Positions 54,855-64,000 are shown, counted from the stretch's first letter. The stretch: 64,000 bases of DNA from Clostridiales bacterium (GCA_009911365.1 QXXF01000004.1:1-64000), one strand, 5' to 3'. A program made the numbers and translations. The notes: generated from the sequence alone by a model not told the origin.

Positions 54855-56465
54855 ATGGGGATGTTTTTAAATAGTTTAGTGCCATACGAACAATTTCAGG
54901 ATATTGCTAAAACCAGATTTTTTGTCGATAAATCCGCGATGATCGGAGAAATCATTTCTGGTGTAACAGTGGACCGGCAGCGATATCTTTGCGTCACTAG
55001 GCCGCGGCGCTTTGGCAAAAGCGTCATGGCCAACATGATCGGAGCCTTTTTTGGAAAAGCCCAGGATGCGGCGGATATTTTTGCTGGTCTTGAAATCATG
55101 CGATGCGATGGCTGCCACCAGCATTTGAACAGCCATGACGTGATCTATGTTGATTTCAGTAGGATGCCGGAAAACTGCGCCTCTTTTGCCACATATATCG
55201 AGCGTGTTTCTAAGGGAATCAAGGAAGACCTGATCCAAGAATACCCTGAACTGGAGCTTGATGCGGACAAAGCGGTTTGGGATAATCTGCAGGTTGTATT
55301 TGAGCGGGAAAGAGCTAAGTTTGTTTTTGTCATGGACGAATGGGACGCGATTTTTCACAAGGATTTCATTACAGAGCGTGACAAAAAAAGTTATCTTGAA
55401 TTTTTGCGGAACCTGTTGAAAGACCAGGCCTATGTAGAGCTTGCGTATATGACGGGCGTGCTGCCCATCGCTAAGTATTCCAGCGGTTCGGAGATCAATA
55501 TGTTCAAGGAATACGACATGGTGACCAAGGAAAAATTCAGCGAATACTTTGGGTTTTCGGATGTGGAAGTTGATAAACTGTTCGATATTTATCAGCGGGC
55601 CTGTAAAAATGCGAAAATCACACGAAAATCTTTGACAGAATGGTATGATGGATATTATACGGCCGCTGGCAGCAGGATGTACAATCCCCGTTCTGTTGTC
55701 GGTGCGCTGACAGATGATCAAATCAGCAATTACTGGACGAGTTCCGGCCCTTATGACGAGATTTTCTATTATATTCGCAATAATGTGGAGGATGTCCGTG
55801 ATGATTTGGCAGTGATGGTTTCAGGAGAATCTGTGAAAGTCAAGATGCGTGGGTACGCAGCGACTGCTTCAGAACTGAACACAAAGGAGCAGATTTTTTC
55901 AGCCATGGTAGTGTATGGTCTTTTGACCTACCAGGATGGGGAGGTGTCCATTCCGAATCGGGAGTTAATGGAAAAATTCGATGAACTGTTGTTATCCAAT
56001 GAAAGCTTGGGATATGTCCACAATCTGGCAAAGGAGTCTGAACGAATGCTGCGGGCCACTTTAGCGGGTGACACGAAAACCATGTCGGAAATTTTAAAGC
56101 TTGCGCATAACACGGAATCTCCGATTTTTTCCTATAATAGTGAAATCGAGCTGTCAGCTGTGGTCAATTTAGTATATCTTGCTGCTCGAGACCAATACCG
56201 TGTGGAGCGAGAAGATAAAGAGGGCAAAGGATATGTGGACTTTATTTTTTCTCCAGAACGCAGAGGCGCGGATGCGCTGCTCTTGGAGCTAAAAGTTGAC
56301 AGCACGCCGGAAAAGGCCATCCGGCAGATCAAGGATAAAGACTATGCGCTGAGGTTTCGAGGAAAAATCGGTGAAAGGACCAAATACACTGGCAGGATTC
56401 TGGCAGTGGGGATTAGCTATGATCGGAAGACAAAAGAGCATTGTTGCCGGGTGGAGGCGCTGTGA
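54855..56465 (+). CDS. AAA-ATPase-like / PD-(D/E)XK (DUF1703) protein
   Basis: 536 residues from the ATG at 54855, preceded by AGGGGGAAGAG; the frame opens at 54807. The N-terminal AAA-like part has YEQFQDIAKTRFFVDKSAMI, Walker A-like RPRRFGKSVMANM and VFVMDEWDAIF. The C-terminus has the PD-(D/E)XK strand GKGYVDFIFSPERRGADALL followed by LELKVD. This is a very common multi-copy family in gut anaerobes, of unsettled function, perhaps mobile-element or defence related. Confidence 0.85.
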   Translation: MGMFLNSLVPYEQFQDIAKTRFFVDKSAMIGEIISGVTVDRQRYLCVTRPRRFGKSVMANMIGAFFGKAQDAADIFAGLEIMRCDGCHQHLNSHDVIYVDFSRMPENCASFATYIERVSKGIKEDLIQEYPELELDADKAVWDNLQVVFERERAKFVFVMDEWDAIFHKDFITERDKKSYLEFLRNLLKDQAYVELAYMTGVLPIAKYSSGSEINMFKEYDMVTKEKFSEYFGFSDVEVDKLFDIYQRACKNAKITRKSLTEWYDGYYTAAGSRMYNPRSVVGALTDDQISNYWTSSGPYDEIFYYIRNNVEDVRDDLAVMVSGESVKVKMRGYAATASELNTKEQIFSAMVVYGLLTYQDGEVSIPNRELMEKFDELLLSNESLGYVHNLAKESERMLRATLAGDTKTMSEILKLAHNTESPIFSYNSEIELSAVVNLVYLAARDQYRVEREDKEGKGYVDFIFSPERRGADALLLELKVDSTPEKAIRQIKDKDYALRFRGKIGERTKYTGRILAVGISYDRKTKEHCCRVEAL

Positions 56466-56499
56466 AAAGATTTTTGGAGGAAAGAAGAGTAGGTGTTTT

Positions 56500-57672
56500 A
56501 TGCATAAATTGAGGATCAATAAACTTGGACCGATTGAACAATGTGAATTAAACGGTTCTTCATTTATCACTTTGACTGGGTTTCAGGCATCAGGGAAGAG
56601 CACGATCGCTAAAGCGATCTACTATTTCAGGACAGTAAAAGACGATATCGTGGAGCTTGCCACACGACAAGCATTGCAACAGCCTCTTGTTCCTGGATTA
56701 GATGAAGATGTATTTGATGCGGGATATGGAAAGGACTTGAAAGAAAGACTGGAAATTTATCTGCAGGAAAAACTCATGAGCACATTTGGAGCGTTACAGG
56801 GAATGTCTGATGAAATGTCTCTGGAATATTCCTTTACAGAAGCCTACTCTATAAAGGTTTCCTTGAAAAGCGATAAAAACTATCGTAAGCTTAATGATAT
56901 ATGGGTGACGTTTAGCAAGGACTTAACAGATTTTCTGCAAGAAAAAAATAATTCATTGTCCCTCACGCCATTAGGCCTGTCTGAAGAGGAAATGAAGCTG
57001 TTAAAAATAGAGGCATATAAGCTGTTTGATGATGACTGTGCGGTCGTATATATCCCGGCAGGACGTAGTATGATCACATTGCTGTCACAGCAGTTCAATT
57101 ATATTTATGCCCGGATGGATGACATGCAAAAACGTTCCTTAGATAGCTGCACGAGGGACTATCTGGAGCGGATTTTGCTTATTAAGCCGGAATTTTCAGA
57201 TGGAATTCAAGGTTTGACCGTACGCCTCTCAAGCCAGGAGGCTGTGCCACCGCAAGTGGTTGATCAGGCGCTAAATTTGATCCAGGCAATATTGAGGGGC
57301 GCTTACCGTTACAGCAATGGTGAAGAACAGATTGTTCTTAATGATGGGAAGTATGTGAAACTCAATTTTGCCTCTTCTGGACAGCAGGAATGCGTATGGA
57401 TCTTGAATTTGCTGTTTTACTATTTGCTCCAACGACAGAGGATTCTCTGATATACGGCAGGGGCACAGAAAGTCATTCTGAAATCCCTGTGGCTTGATTT
57501 TAGGCGTTTCAATTCCTGGTTCGTTCAAAACGGCATGGCTGAAAACTGTATGGATTCGGAAATCCATATGATTCAAAACGAAAGGATTGATGAAATTTCA
57601 AGAGTCATCAACGATGAGTTTGATAGAATTCTGGATTTGCAGGATATGGATGGGGAAGGAGGGGTGGTATAA
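56500..57672 (+). pseudogene. AAA_15-type ATPase, in-frame stop and internal loss
   Basis: Opens at ATG 56500 (HKLRINKLGPIEQCELNG) with Walker A GFQASGKSTIAKAIYYF, then VYIPAGRSMITLL and the signature-like SSGQQECVWILNLLFYYLLQ. A TGA at 57448-57450 follows in the same frame; after it the frame continues with NSWFVQNGMAENCMDSEIHM and NERIDEISRVINDEFDRILD, the usual C-terminal end of these ATPases, up to TAA 57670. The Walker B and switch histidine between these blocks are missing, so some DNA was lost as well. It overlaps the nuclease-like gene as TAATG. Confidence 0.7.
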
Positions 57673-58095
57673 TGCCTTTAAATGGTTTTGAATCGTTATG
57701 CAAAAGGGACGCTCCACAGATCGTATCTAAGGACAAAGGAAATCTACAGTACCACAAAGGAAACAATCCCACAAGAGCGTATGTGACACACTATAAAATA
57801 GATGGAGTCGTGATCTAAAGAAGGAAATAAGTGTGATTACCTGTTATTGAATGAAGAAACCCGTACAGCCTACCTGATTGAATTAAAAGGGTCAGATTTG
57901 GTAAAAGCTGTGGAGCAGTTAGAGGCTACGGAAAAATTTTTGCGGCAAGAACTTTCTACATATGGGCTTCAATACCGTATTGTCGCAAATAAATGCAAGA
58001 CACAGGAAATCCGTTCATCAGCATATAGGAAATATCAGATTCGTTGGAAGGGCAGACTCCAGCAAAAGAGTGGATTTATTGAGGAAACGATATAG
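57672..58095 (+). pseudogene. PD-(D/E)XK-like partner of the ATPase, one-base frameshift
   Basis: The ATG frame at 57672 reads PLNGFESLCKRDAPQIVSKD and AYVTHYKIDGVVI and then meets a TAA. Removing one T near 57819 joins it to KCDYLLLNEETRTAYLIELKGSD, VEQLEATEKFLRQEL and RIVANKCKTQEIRS up to 58095. The CDYLL...IELKG order gives the D and E-x-K residues of a PD-(D/E)XK nuclease. Full length would be about 140 residues. It is translationally coupled to the ATPase, a typical two-gene defence layout. Exact family unknown. Confidence 0.6.
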
Positions 58096-58394
58096 GTAGA
58101 GGTTAAATTTGCAAAAGCAGTCATAAGGATGGACTGGAGCTATGCCACTGGTTGGAAGATAACTAATACCCCTTTGTGGGCGATCATGAACCTGTAAAAA
58201 AGCACATGTGACAAAGCCGGCAAACGGCTGGCTCTCCGGCTTTTGCCGCCCAAAAGCCAACTGCGATTCTAAACTCGAACCCTTTCAACAAACAAAAAAT
58301 CCCCTGCGCACAAATTCCCCTATACAAACTTCGGTCAAACTATGTTAAAATGAAAAGATTGAAAGGAACCATGAAAAACGAGGTACAAAAACAC
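58096..58394. other. Intergenic region with terminator
   Basis: About 300 bp between the nuclease remnant and hslO. It holds the hairpin at 58213-58243 and, at its end, the weak upstream starts of the hslO frame. A TTCGGTCAAACTATGTTAAAAT stretch at 58330-58351 is AT-rich and may contain the hslO promoter, with TTAAAAT as -10. Confidence 0.4.
58213..58243 (+). terminator. Terminator upstream of hslO
   Basis: AAAGCCGG (58213-58220) and CCGGCTTT (58236-58243) pair as an 8-bp stem with a 15-nt loop, followed by T. It closes transcription from the decayed ATPase/nuclease pair. Confidence 0.65.
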
Positions 58395-59315
58395 ATGAGC
58401 AAAGCAATCATTGCGATCGACAAAAGCAGGTCCTACCGGGTCTACCTGACTATCACTACAGATATGGTAGAACAGGCACGAACCATACATCAAACTACAT
58501 CCCTGGCAACCGCGGGCCTGGGCCGGGTCCTGACAGCCGCGGGCCTGATGGGGATCATGCTGAAAAATCCCCAGGACAAATTGACCGTCCAGTTTAAAGG
58601 TGACGGACCAGTCCGGCAGATCTTAGCCACCGCCAATGGACAGGGCCAAGTAAAGGGCTACATTGCGAACCCTGGGGTGGACCTGCCCCTGACAAAAGAA
58701 GGCAAGCTAGATGTGGGCGGCTCTCTGGGGATCGGTGATCTGCGAGTCATCAAGGATCTAGGGATGAAAGAACCGTATATCGGGACCATTGCCCTGGTAA
58801 ATGGAGAAATCGCTGAAGATCTGACCGCTTATTTTTATATTTCCGAACAGCAAAATACGTCCGTGGCCCTGGGAGTGCGCATCGAACGTGACCACACTGT
58901 GGACGCGGCGGGCGGGATGATCATACAAATGCTGCCAGACGCGGAAGAAGGTGCGATCGACTCACTGGAAGCCATGATCGGAAAACTGCCGCCACTGACA
59001 ACCGTTATCCGGCAAGTGGATCAAAATTCCGCTGGAAAAACAGAAGAAGGAAGGGCAAAAGCGCTGCTGAAGGAAATTTTTCAAAGCGTTCCCCAGGAAT
59101 ACCAGCCCGAGATCCTAGAAACCAGAGACATTGAATGGTGCTGCGACTGCAATCGGCAGCGCCTAGAAACAGCACTCATGTCCATTGGGGAAAAAGATCT
59201 AAAACAAATTATCGAAGAAGACGGGCAGGCGGAGCTGCAATGCCAATTCTGCCTGAAAAAATACCATTTTAACAGGGGAGACCTGGAAAACATGTTGGAG
59301 GTCATGACAAAATGA
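58395..59315 (+). CDS. hslO: Hsp33 redox-regulated chaperone
   Basis: 306 residues from the ATG at 58395 (SKAIIAIDKSRSYRVYLT), which fits the family start and has GAGG upstream; in-frame ATGs at 58350 and 58371 would add 15 or 8 residues. Conserved blocks: VKGYIANPGVDLPL, GSLGIGDLRVIKDLG, AYFYISEQQNTSVALGV and the C-terminal zinc switch with two Cys pairs, CDC and CQFC. Oxidation of these Cys releases zinc and turns on holdase activity. Its stop overlaps the DUF1934 start as ATGA. Confidence 0.93.
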   Translation: MSKAIIAIDKSRSYRVYLTITTDMVEQARTIHQTTSLATAGLGRVLTAAGLMGIMLKNPQDKLTVQFKGDGPVRQILATANGQGQVKGYIANPGVDLPLTKEGKLDVGGSLGIGDLRVIKDLGMKEPYIGTIALVNGEIAEDLTAYFYISEQQNTSVALGVRIERDHTVDAAGGMIIQMLPDAEEGAIDSLEAMIGKLPPLTTVIRQVDQNSAGKTEEGRAKALLKEIFQSVPQEYQPEILETRDIEWCCDCNRQRLETALMSIGEKDLKQIIEEDGQAELQCQFCLKKYHFNRGDLENMLEVMTK

Positions 59316-59737
59316 AAGACATTATGATGAGAATCATTGGCACGCAATTTGGAGAAGACCGGGAAGAAGAACAGATGGAATTCATCACAGAGGGCAAGCT
59401 TTACGAAAAAGGCGAAGCCATGTATCTGCTGTACGATGAAACGGAGATATCCGGAATGCCCGGCTGCAAGACGCGGCTCAAGCTGAAAGACGGAGTCATC
59501 AAAATGAAGCGGGTAGGAAAAAACATCGGCATTGACACGGAAATCCAGTTTGAAAAGGGAAAGCGCTATACCGGTTATTACGATACGCCTTATGGTGCCT
59601 TTGAAATGGAAGTCCTGACAAATCACCTTGAGAGCACCTTGTCGCCTGACGGCACCGGGACCCTGGACATTGATTATGACATCAGCCTCAAAGGCCTGCT
59701 GGAAGGGCGCAATAAACTGAATATAGAACTCATGTAA
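59312..59737 (+). CDS. DUF1934 family protein
   Basis: 141 residues. A calycin-like beta-rich protein: [39 protein letters not shown] and a late [13 protein letters not shown], matching DUF1934 (YwiB-like) proteins of Firmicutes. Role unknown. GGAGG within the hslO end drives translation, and the ATGA overlap means coupling to the chaperone gene. Confidence 0.8.
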   Translation: MKDIMMRIIGTQFGEDREEEQMEFITEGKLYEKGEAMYLLYDETEISGMPGCKTRLKLKDGVIKMKRVGKNIGIDTEIQFEKGKRYTGYYDTPYGAFEMEVLTNHLESTLSPDGTGTLDIDYDISLKGLLEGRNKLNIELM

Positions 59738-59787
59738 GGAACAGTTCCTACATTCAACATGGGAGCAAAAGGAGGTCACGAATCATT

Positions 59788-59880
59788 ATGATGAAACCCA
59801 AAACCATAAAGATCATCGCCATTGCGATCATCGCCGCTATGGTAGTCACAAGCGTTGTAGGCGCAGTCGTATTTTTGTAG
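59788..59880 (+). CDS. 30-residue single-helix membrane peptide
   Basis: ATG 59788, behind GGAGGT, to TAG 59880. It has a short basic start (KPKTIK) and one hydrophobic helix ([20 protein letters not shown]) ending in FL. Very small Gram-positive membrane peptides of this layout exist (DUF4044 or Prli42-like stressosome anchors), and the K-x-x-K then I/A-rich then M-V-x-S-V order is similar. The identity is a suggestion only. It lies between DUF1934 and DUF1846 in an apparent operon. Confidence 0.6.
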   Translation: MMKPKTIKIIAIAIIAAMVVTSVVGAVVFL

Positions 59881-59903
59881 AACTAAAAGGAGAGAGGAGC
59901 GAA

Positions 59904-61421
59904 ATGGGAACAATCGGATTTGACGCGGAAAAATATATCGAAGAACAGTCTAAGTACATTTTGAAACGGATCAACGAAGGCCACAGCGAACGGCTGTATC
60001 TGGAGTTTGGTGGAAAACTGGTCCATGATAAACACGCCATGCGGGTGCTTCCAGGGTTTGATGAAAACGCTAAAATCAAACTGCTGCACAGGGTAAAGGA
60101 TCAGGCGGAGATCATCATCTGCATTTACTCGGGAGATATCACCACCAGCAAGACCCGAGCGGACTTTGGAATTACATATGATCTGGAAGTACTGCGGCTC
60201 ATCGACACGTTCCGAAAGTACGAACTGAAGATCAACAGCGTAGTTGTCACCAGATACGAGGATGACGCGCCTGCGGTCAATATGTTTCTCAACAAGCTCC
60301 AGCGCAGAGGCGTCAAAACCTACAAGCATCGATTCACAAAGGGATACCCCACAGACGTGGACACGATCGTCAGCGATGAAGGCTATGGCGCAAATCCATA
60401 TATTGAGGTTGAAAAACCTCTGGTCGTAGTCACTGGGCCGGGAGGCGGCAGCGGAAAACTAGCCACATGCCTTTCCCAGTTGTATCACGATTACAAGCGG
60501 GGAACGAAAGTGCGGTATGCGAAGTTTGAAACATTCCCTATCTGGAACATCCCTCTGAAACACCCGGTGAATATCGCCTATGAAGCGGCGACTGCGGACC
60601 TACGAGACGTGAACATGATCGACTCCTTTCATTTAGAAGCTTATGGAGAAACAGCAGTCAACTACAACCGTGATCTAGAGGTTTTTCCAGTAGTAAAGCG
60701 GATCATAGAAAAAATCACAGGCGAGGAATCAGAGTACAAAAGCCCTACTGACATGGGAGTCAACAGAGCTGGATTTGGCATCATAGACGACGAAGTCGTA
60801 CAGTACGCTGCCTGTCAGGAAATCATCCGCAGATATCTGACAGCGCTTTGTGATTACAAAAAAGGCAAGATCGATGATGCGGCCTTGGAACGCTCGAAGC
60901 TGTTGATGGACAACCTAGGCTTAAAGGTGGAAGATCGGACAGTGGTGCGGCCTGCTCGAGATTATGCGGAATGTAAAAGAAACTCTGATGAACGGTATGA
61001 AAACGTGGTGGTTATGTCACTGGAACTGCCAAATGGGGCCATTGTCACAGGCCGCAGTTCCCGCCGGATGGTAGCCTCCGCGGCAGTTGTTCTCAACGCC
61101 ATCAAAATGATGTGTGGCATGGCGGATGGTATCCACCTGATTTCGCCCAATGTGCTGAAAGGCATCCAAGACATGAAAACCGATATCCTGCGCAGAGAAA
61201 AGGCCAGTCTGCATTGTGAGGAGATCCTCAGCGCATTGACGATTTCCGCGACTACTAATCCATCTGCGGAAGTGGCTCTCAGCAAACTGCCAAGCCTTCG
61301 GGGATGCCAGGCTCATTGCACGGCCATTCTCAGCGACAGCGACGAGCAAACGTTGAAAGCCCTGGGCATTGACGTGACCTGCGATCCGGAATACATTACA
61401 AATAACCTTTACTTTGGATAA
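59904..61421 (+). CDS. DUF1846 family protein
   Basis: 505 residues, the normal family length. Start [21 protein letters not shown], a central [19 protein letters not shown] nucleotide-like loop near residue 175, [12 protein letters not shown] and [12 protein letters not shown], and a C-terminal region with [23 protein letters not shown]1846 proteins are cytosolic and widespread in Firmicutes; structures show a two-domain fold with an ATP-like pocket, but the reaction is not established as far as I know. AAAGGAGAGAGGAG precedes the ATG. Confidence 0.9.
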   Translation: MGTIGFDAEKYIEEQSKYILKRINEGHSERLYLEFGGKLVHDKHAMRVLPGFDENAKIKLLHRVKDQAEIIICIYSGDITTSKTRADFGITYDLEVLRLIDTFRKYELKINSVVVTRYEDDAPAVNMFLNKLQRRGVKTYKHRFTKGYPTDVDTIVSDEGYGANPYIEVEKPLVVVTGPGGGSGKLATCLSQLYHDYKRGTKVRYAKFETFPIWNIPLKHPVNIAYEAATADLRDVNMIDSFHLEAYGETAVNYNRDLEVFPVVKRIIEKITGEESEYKSPTDMGVNRAGFGIIDDEVVQYAACQEIIRRYLTALCDYKKGKIDDAALERSKLLMDNLGLKVEDRTVVRPARDYAECKRNSDERYENVVVMSLELPNGAIVTGRSSRRMVASAAVVLNAIKMMCGMADGIHLISPNVLKGIQDMKTDILRREKASLHCEEILSALTISATTNPSAEVALSKLPSLRGCQAHCTAILSDSDEQTLKALGIDVTCDPEYITNNLYFG

Positions 61422-61444
61422 AAATAGAGAGGGGGACATTTTCC

Positions 61445-61867
61445 ATGGTGGAAAAAAGATTTGAGGAAATTGTACAAAGAATAACCAACCCGCGGGAGCT
61501 GCGGCTCAACAATATGCTGGATCCTTATTTCCTGGGAGCGGATGAAGAGGAACAAACCTCAGAAATCCTGTTCTGCACTCAGGACTGGGAACGGAACCAG
61601 AGAAACGAGATTCACGGCGGGGCCATCGCTTCCATGTTTGATACGGCCATGGGCGTGACCGCTGCTGCTTTTGGCACTGGAAATGTATCTACCGCTGACC
61701 TACAGGTCAGCTTCATCCGGCCATTTTTAAGCGGTGCGTTCATCTTTGCCACGCAGATCACCAGCATTGGAAAAACTCTGATCCGAGCCACTTGTGTGGC
61801 TAGAGAAAAGCAGAGCGGAAAAATCGTTGCCACGGCTTCTGGCACTTTTGTACCGTTCAAGAAATAA
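61445..61867 (+). CDS. PaaI-type hotdog thioesterase
   Basis: 140 residues. The hotdog core NEIHGGAIASMFDTAMGVTA, then STADLQVSFIRPF, matches PaaI/YbgC-like acyl-CoA thioesterases, in which H-G-G near the helix start and the Asp in MFDTA form the active site. It should cleave acyl- or aryl-CoA. A GAGGGGG box lies upstream and the gene follows DUF1846 by 23 bp and precedes the AEC transporter by 9 bp. Confidence 0.88.
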   Translation: MVEKRFEEIVQRITNPRELRLNNMLDPYFLGADEEEQTSEILFCTQDWERNQRNEIHGGAIASMFDTAMGVTAAAFGTGNVSTADLQVSFIRPFLSGAFIFATQITSIGKTLIRATCVAREKQSGKIVATASGTFVPFKK

Positions 61868-61876
61868 AGGAGTAAT

Positions 61877-62821
61877 ATGTACGCAAGATATATTGTGCTG
61901 TTCGCCATTTTGTTCACTGGATATTTTTTGCGCAAGATCAATTTTTTAGACGATGACATGAACCACGGTCTCAACAAATTCATCGTCTATTTTGCGTACC
62001 CTTGTATGATCGTTCATAACCTGGGAACACTGGAAATGAACAGTAGGTTGGTGGTGAATTTTCTGCTGATGTTGATCATGTCTTTGGCAGGTTTTTTTAT
62101 TTATGCGGGAGCCATGTACCTCTACAGCAAGGCTCGAAAGATTCCCAGGGATATTTCCCATATCGTGGAGTTTTCCGCAGTGTCGCCCAACAACGGGTTC
62201 ATGGGTTTTCCTATTTCCTTGCTGTTCTTTGGCGAAGAAGGGCTGTTTCTCATGTTGGCCCACAACGCTGCCATGAACTTTTTCTTTTTCACCTATGGTC
62301 TCCGGCTGCTCCGCAGAAATAAAGACACCATCAGGAAACGCACGCCCAGATCCGTAGTGCGTTCTTTTCTGAAAGTCCTCTTTAACCCTAATATTATCGC
62401 TTTGATCATCGGATTTCTCATCAGTGCTTTCCGTCTGGGCATACCAGGGCCAGTAGACGATTATTTGCTGTACTTGGGGAATGTTTCCACGCCAATGGCT
62501 ATGATTTTCATTGGTTCCACTTTGGCGGGCTGCAGTCTGTTGGAAGTTATCCGGGACCGGGTGGTTATCGAAGCTACTTTGAACAAGCTGGTGATTCTGC
62601 CGCTGTTGACTTACGGTTTGGTGATTTTCCTGCCCATCGACTCTCTGATCAAATCCATGATGGTGCTGGGCTGTTGCTTTCCGGTGGCTGCCACAGTTTC
62701 TATGTTGGCTGAACAGGAAGGGGAGGACCAGACAGTAGCCAGCAAAGTCTTGTTCCTCAGCACCTTGGTTTCCATCGGCACCATCCCTCTGTCCATCATG
62801 CTGATTCAGCATGTGATTTGA
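61877..62821 (+). CDS. AEC family transporter (auxin efflux carrier-like)
   Basis: 314 residues with about ten hydrophobic helices in the AEC arrangement: an N-terminal block (GYFLRKINFLDDDMNHGLNKF), a family-typical FSAVSPNNGFMGFPISLLFFG and a second bundle with VSTPMAMIFIGSTLAGCSL. These carriers move carboxylates such as malate or similar compounds. AAAGGAG precedes the ATG. It closes the operon. Confidence 0.88.
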   Translation: MYARYIVLFAILFTGYFLRKINFLDDDMNHGLNKFIVYFAYPCMIVHNLGTLEMNSRLVVNFLLMLIMSLAGFFIYAGAMYLYSKARKIPRDISHIVEFSAVSPNNGFMGFPISLLFFGEEGLFLMLAHNAAMNFFFFTYGLRLLRRNKDTIRKRTPRSVVRSFLKVLFNPNIIALIIGFLISAFRLGIPGPVDDYLLYLGNVSTPMAMIFIGSTLAGCSLLEVIRDRVVIEATLNKLVILPLLTYGLVIFLPIDSLIKSMMVLGCCFPVAATVSMLAEQEGEDQTVASKVLFLSTLVSIGTIPLSIMLIQHVI

Positions 62822-63076
62822 TGATCAAACAAAGCTGGCTGTTAAAATTCTCCTTTAGTAGGACGCTTTGCCTCTGTCACCTTATAAAAAAATTTTTGCA
62901 GCATAAGCGCAAAAATTTATAGTTTATTTATAGTTTTTGTAGTGCGCTTACAAAAACTGTTTAATAACATAATGTTTTTGTAAGCGTGCTTTATTTTTAT
63001 AATCTTAGTATATACATTTTAGAAAAATATTGCTTTACTTGTAGTCTTTTCATCATATCTCACTTTGTGACGCAGG
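62822..63076. other. Intergenic region with tandem inverted repeats
   Basis: Two hairpins lie here: AAATTTTTGC/GCAAAAATTT (62890-62899, 62909-62918) and AGTTTTTGTA/TACAAAAACT (62932-62941, 62949-62958). A third copy of GTTTTTGTAAGCG appears at 62974-62986. They lie between convergent genes and probably end both transcripts; the repeated arm sequence could also form alternative structures. Confidence 0.55.
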
Positions 63077-64000
63077 CTATATGCCAATGCGCCCGAAAGA
63101 CCTGGCTATATGCAGCCTTGTAATATATTCTTTTAGATAAGTGCCGCTTTCCATGGTTTTATCGCAAGCCTTGGTCGGATGTTGGGAAATATACGCTTCA
63201 TACCACTTGCGCAGTTGCAAAGGCGTTGTGTTCCAATAATATTTGAAGTGCTTGTGAAAGTACTTTTTTGACGAAAATCCGCAGTCATCAGAAATTTCCT
63301 GGATGGATTTATCCGTGTTCAGGAGCAATTTTTGCGCCTCAAAGCAGCGGACGTAGTTGAGCATAAGGGTAAAAGAGTGAAAGGAAGTACGCTTCAAGAA
63401 TTGTGACAAATAGTTTTCATTGATGTACTCCATTTGTGCCAATTGTTTGATGGTGATTTTATCTTTATAATGCTGTTGCGTATAAGTCAGTATATCTATC
63501 AATCGCTCCCGAAATTTTCTGTTTTCTTCAGAAGTTAAATCCTCCACTGCGAACCAGAGAAAATGGTTGACCAAAAGCTCCATGAGCGCATCGCAAATTC
63601 TGCGCCAATCTGTTGATGCCGCTTCAGACGGCTGCGAGCTATAGACATATGCGGCGGAAAGCATGAGATCGATGATCTGTTCCATGGCCCTCTTTTGATG
63701 TGGTAGGCAATATCGAGTTGCGCATGAAAAATAATAATACTGGAGCGTTTCCCAATCGAACTTCGTTTTTTTCAAGTCAATATGAACAGATAAAAAAAGA
63801 TTGTCTCCTGCGGATTCAAGACAGTGGATATTTTGATGCTCTATGGTGACCAGTTCACCGGCGTTTATCATGGAACGCTCATGATCCACGATAAAAGAAG
63901 CGCTTCCCAAAAGACAATAGAGAAATTCAATGGAATGTGGATGGCAGTGTGGGGAAAGCTGCTCTGCGCTGTATATTTCTATAGCGATCGGCGTGTTGGT
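63077..64000 (-). CDS. AraC family regulator, runs off the right edge
   Basis: The minus-strand frame stays open to the window edge, so the start is outside. The visible part has a cupin sensor (HCHPHSIEFLYCLLGSASF, GELVTIEHQNIHCLE) and the double helix-turn-helix (KITIKQLAQMEYINENYLSQ, SIQEISDDCGFSSKKYFHKHF, YYWNTTPLQLRKWYEAY). It shares layout and several blocks with the AraC regulator at 32179-33126, which suggests a paralogue. Its target is probably beyond the edge. Confidence 0.85.
   Translation of the reverse strand, partial: TNTPIAIEIYSAEQLSPHCHPHSIEFLYCLLGSASFIVDHERSMINAGELVTIEHQNIHCLESAGDNLFLSVHIDLKKTKFDWETLQYYYFSCATRYCLPHQKRAMEQIIDLMLSAAYVYSSQPSEAASTDWRRICDALMELLVNHFLWFAVEDLTSEENRKFRERLIDILTYTQQHYKDKITIKQLAQMEYINENYLSQFLKRTSFHSFTLMLNYVRCFEAQKLLLNTDKSIQEISDDCGFSSKKYFHKHFKYYWNTTPLQLRKWYEAYISQHPTKACDKTMESGTYLKEYITRLHIARSFGRIGI

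Noticed and set aside
54876-55721. Minus-strand open frame of 281 codons
   Set aside because: It lies fully inside the AAA/PD-(D/E)XK gene, with no independent motif or ribosome site.
59081-59779. Minus-strand open frame of 232 codons
   Set aside because: Covers hslO and DUF1934 in antisense; both plus-strand genes are well supported.
61946-62812. Minus-strand open frame of 288 codons over the AEC transporter
   Set aside because: His/Gln/Asn-rich product expected from the antisense of hydrophobic membrane codons; the plus-strand gene has family motifs and a ribosome site.
62890-62986. Possible CRISPR-like repeats because of repeated GTTTTTGTA arms
   Set aside because: Only two to three imperfect copies, arranged as hairpins without regular spacers and without cas genes.

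Overview
The window looks like a chromosomal segment of a spore-forming anaerobic member of the Clostridia. Evidence: SpoIIR (45661-46236), a SPOCS/DUF3794 plus LysM spore-envelope protein (4683-6704), clostridial-type old-yellow-enzyme/FeS flavin reductases, AGGAGG-type ribosome binding sites and a moderate GC content. No rRNA, tRNA, CRISPR array or complete insertion sequence was found. I cannot name the species.

Layout. 1-1900 is decayed DNA: a MocR-type regulator with an in-frame stop and a degraded AIPR-like gene. 1988-4603 is a surface polysaccharide O-acetylation pair (MBOAT, frameshifted, plus a DHHW protein). 4683-6704 is the spore SPOCS-LysM protein. 6846-21275 is the first catabolic cluster: a TetR regulator divergent from a flavoprotein reductase, an MFS carrier, a C45-type Ntn hydrolase, two translationally coupled M28 peptidase-fold proteins, a second MFS carrier and two OYE/FeS/FAD reductases, the second broken. 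21430-27718 holds a secreted HExxH zinc protease, a small orphan Rpn tail and a hybrid histidine kinase. 28492-38607 is the second catabolic cluster: SDR/LysR divergent pair, amidohydrolase/AraC divergent pair, an MFS carrier, and one long protein that fuses both halves of the M28 pair of the first cluster, next to a dead AraC regulator.

39345-46236 is a mosaic of accessory DNA: a GC-rich two-gene unit of unknown function behind XRE and ribbon-helix-helix regulators, a decayed AAA ATPase/TOPRIM-like defence pair, DNA glycosylase Tag, a RelB/PIN toxin-antitoxin module and spoIIR. 46484-53213 holds an AAA/DUF4143 ATPase, remnants of a PAS regulator and a DmpA-type peptidase next to an intact MFS gene, a DUF3990/DUF3791 pair that resembles an ADP-ribosyltransferase-based toxin-antitoxin system, a TRIC-family channel, and a head-to-head junction of two truncated genes. 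53293-62821 is more core-like: HtrA protease, an AAA/PD-(D/E)XK protein, a decayed AAA ATPase plus nuclease pair, hslO, DUF1934, a 30-residue membrane peptide, DUF1846, a hotdog thioesterase and an AEC transporter. An AraC regulator runs off the right edge.

Two themes link the genes. First, each of the four MFS carriers sits beside an amide- or peptide-bond hydrolase (C45, M28, M28 fusion with amidohydrolase, DmpA family), and the first cluster adds three flavin reductases. This suggests import, hydrolysis and reductive use of small amide-type conjugates; the substrate is unknown. Second, about ten loci carry one or a few disabling lesions while staying recognisable, mostly defence genes and regulators. 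This is either recent gene decay or, where the lesion is in a homopolymer, sequencing error.
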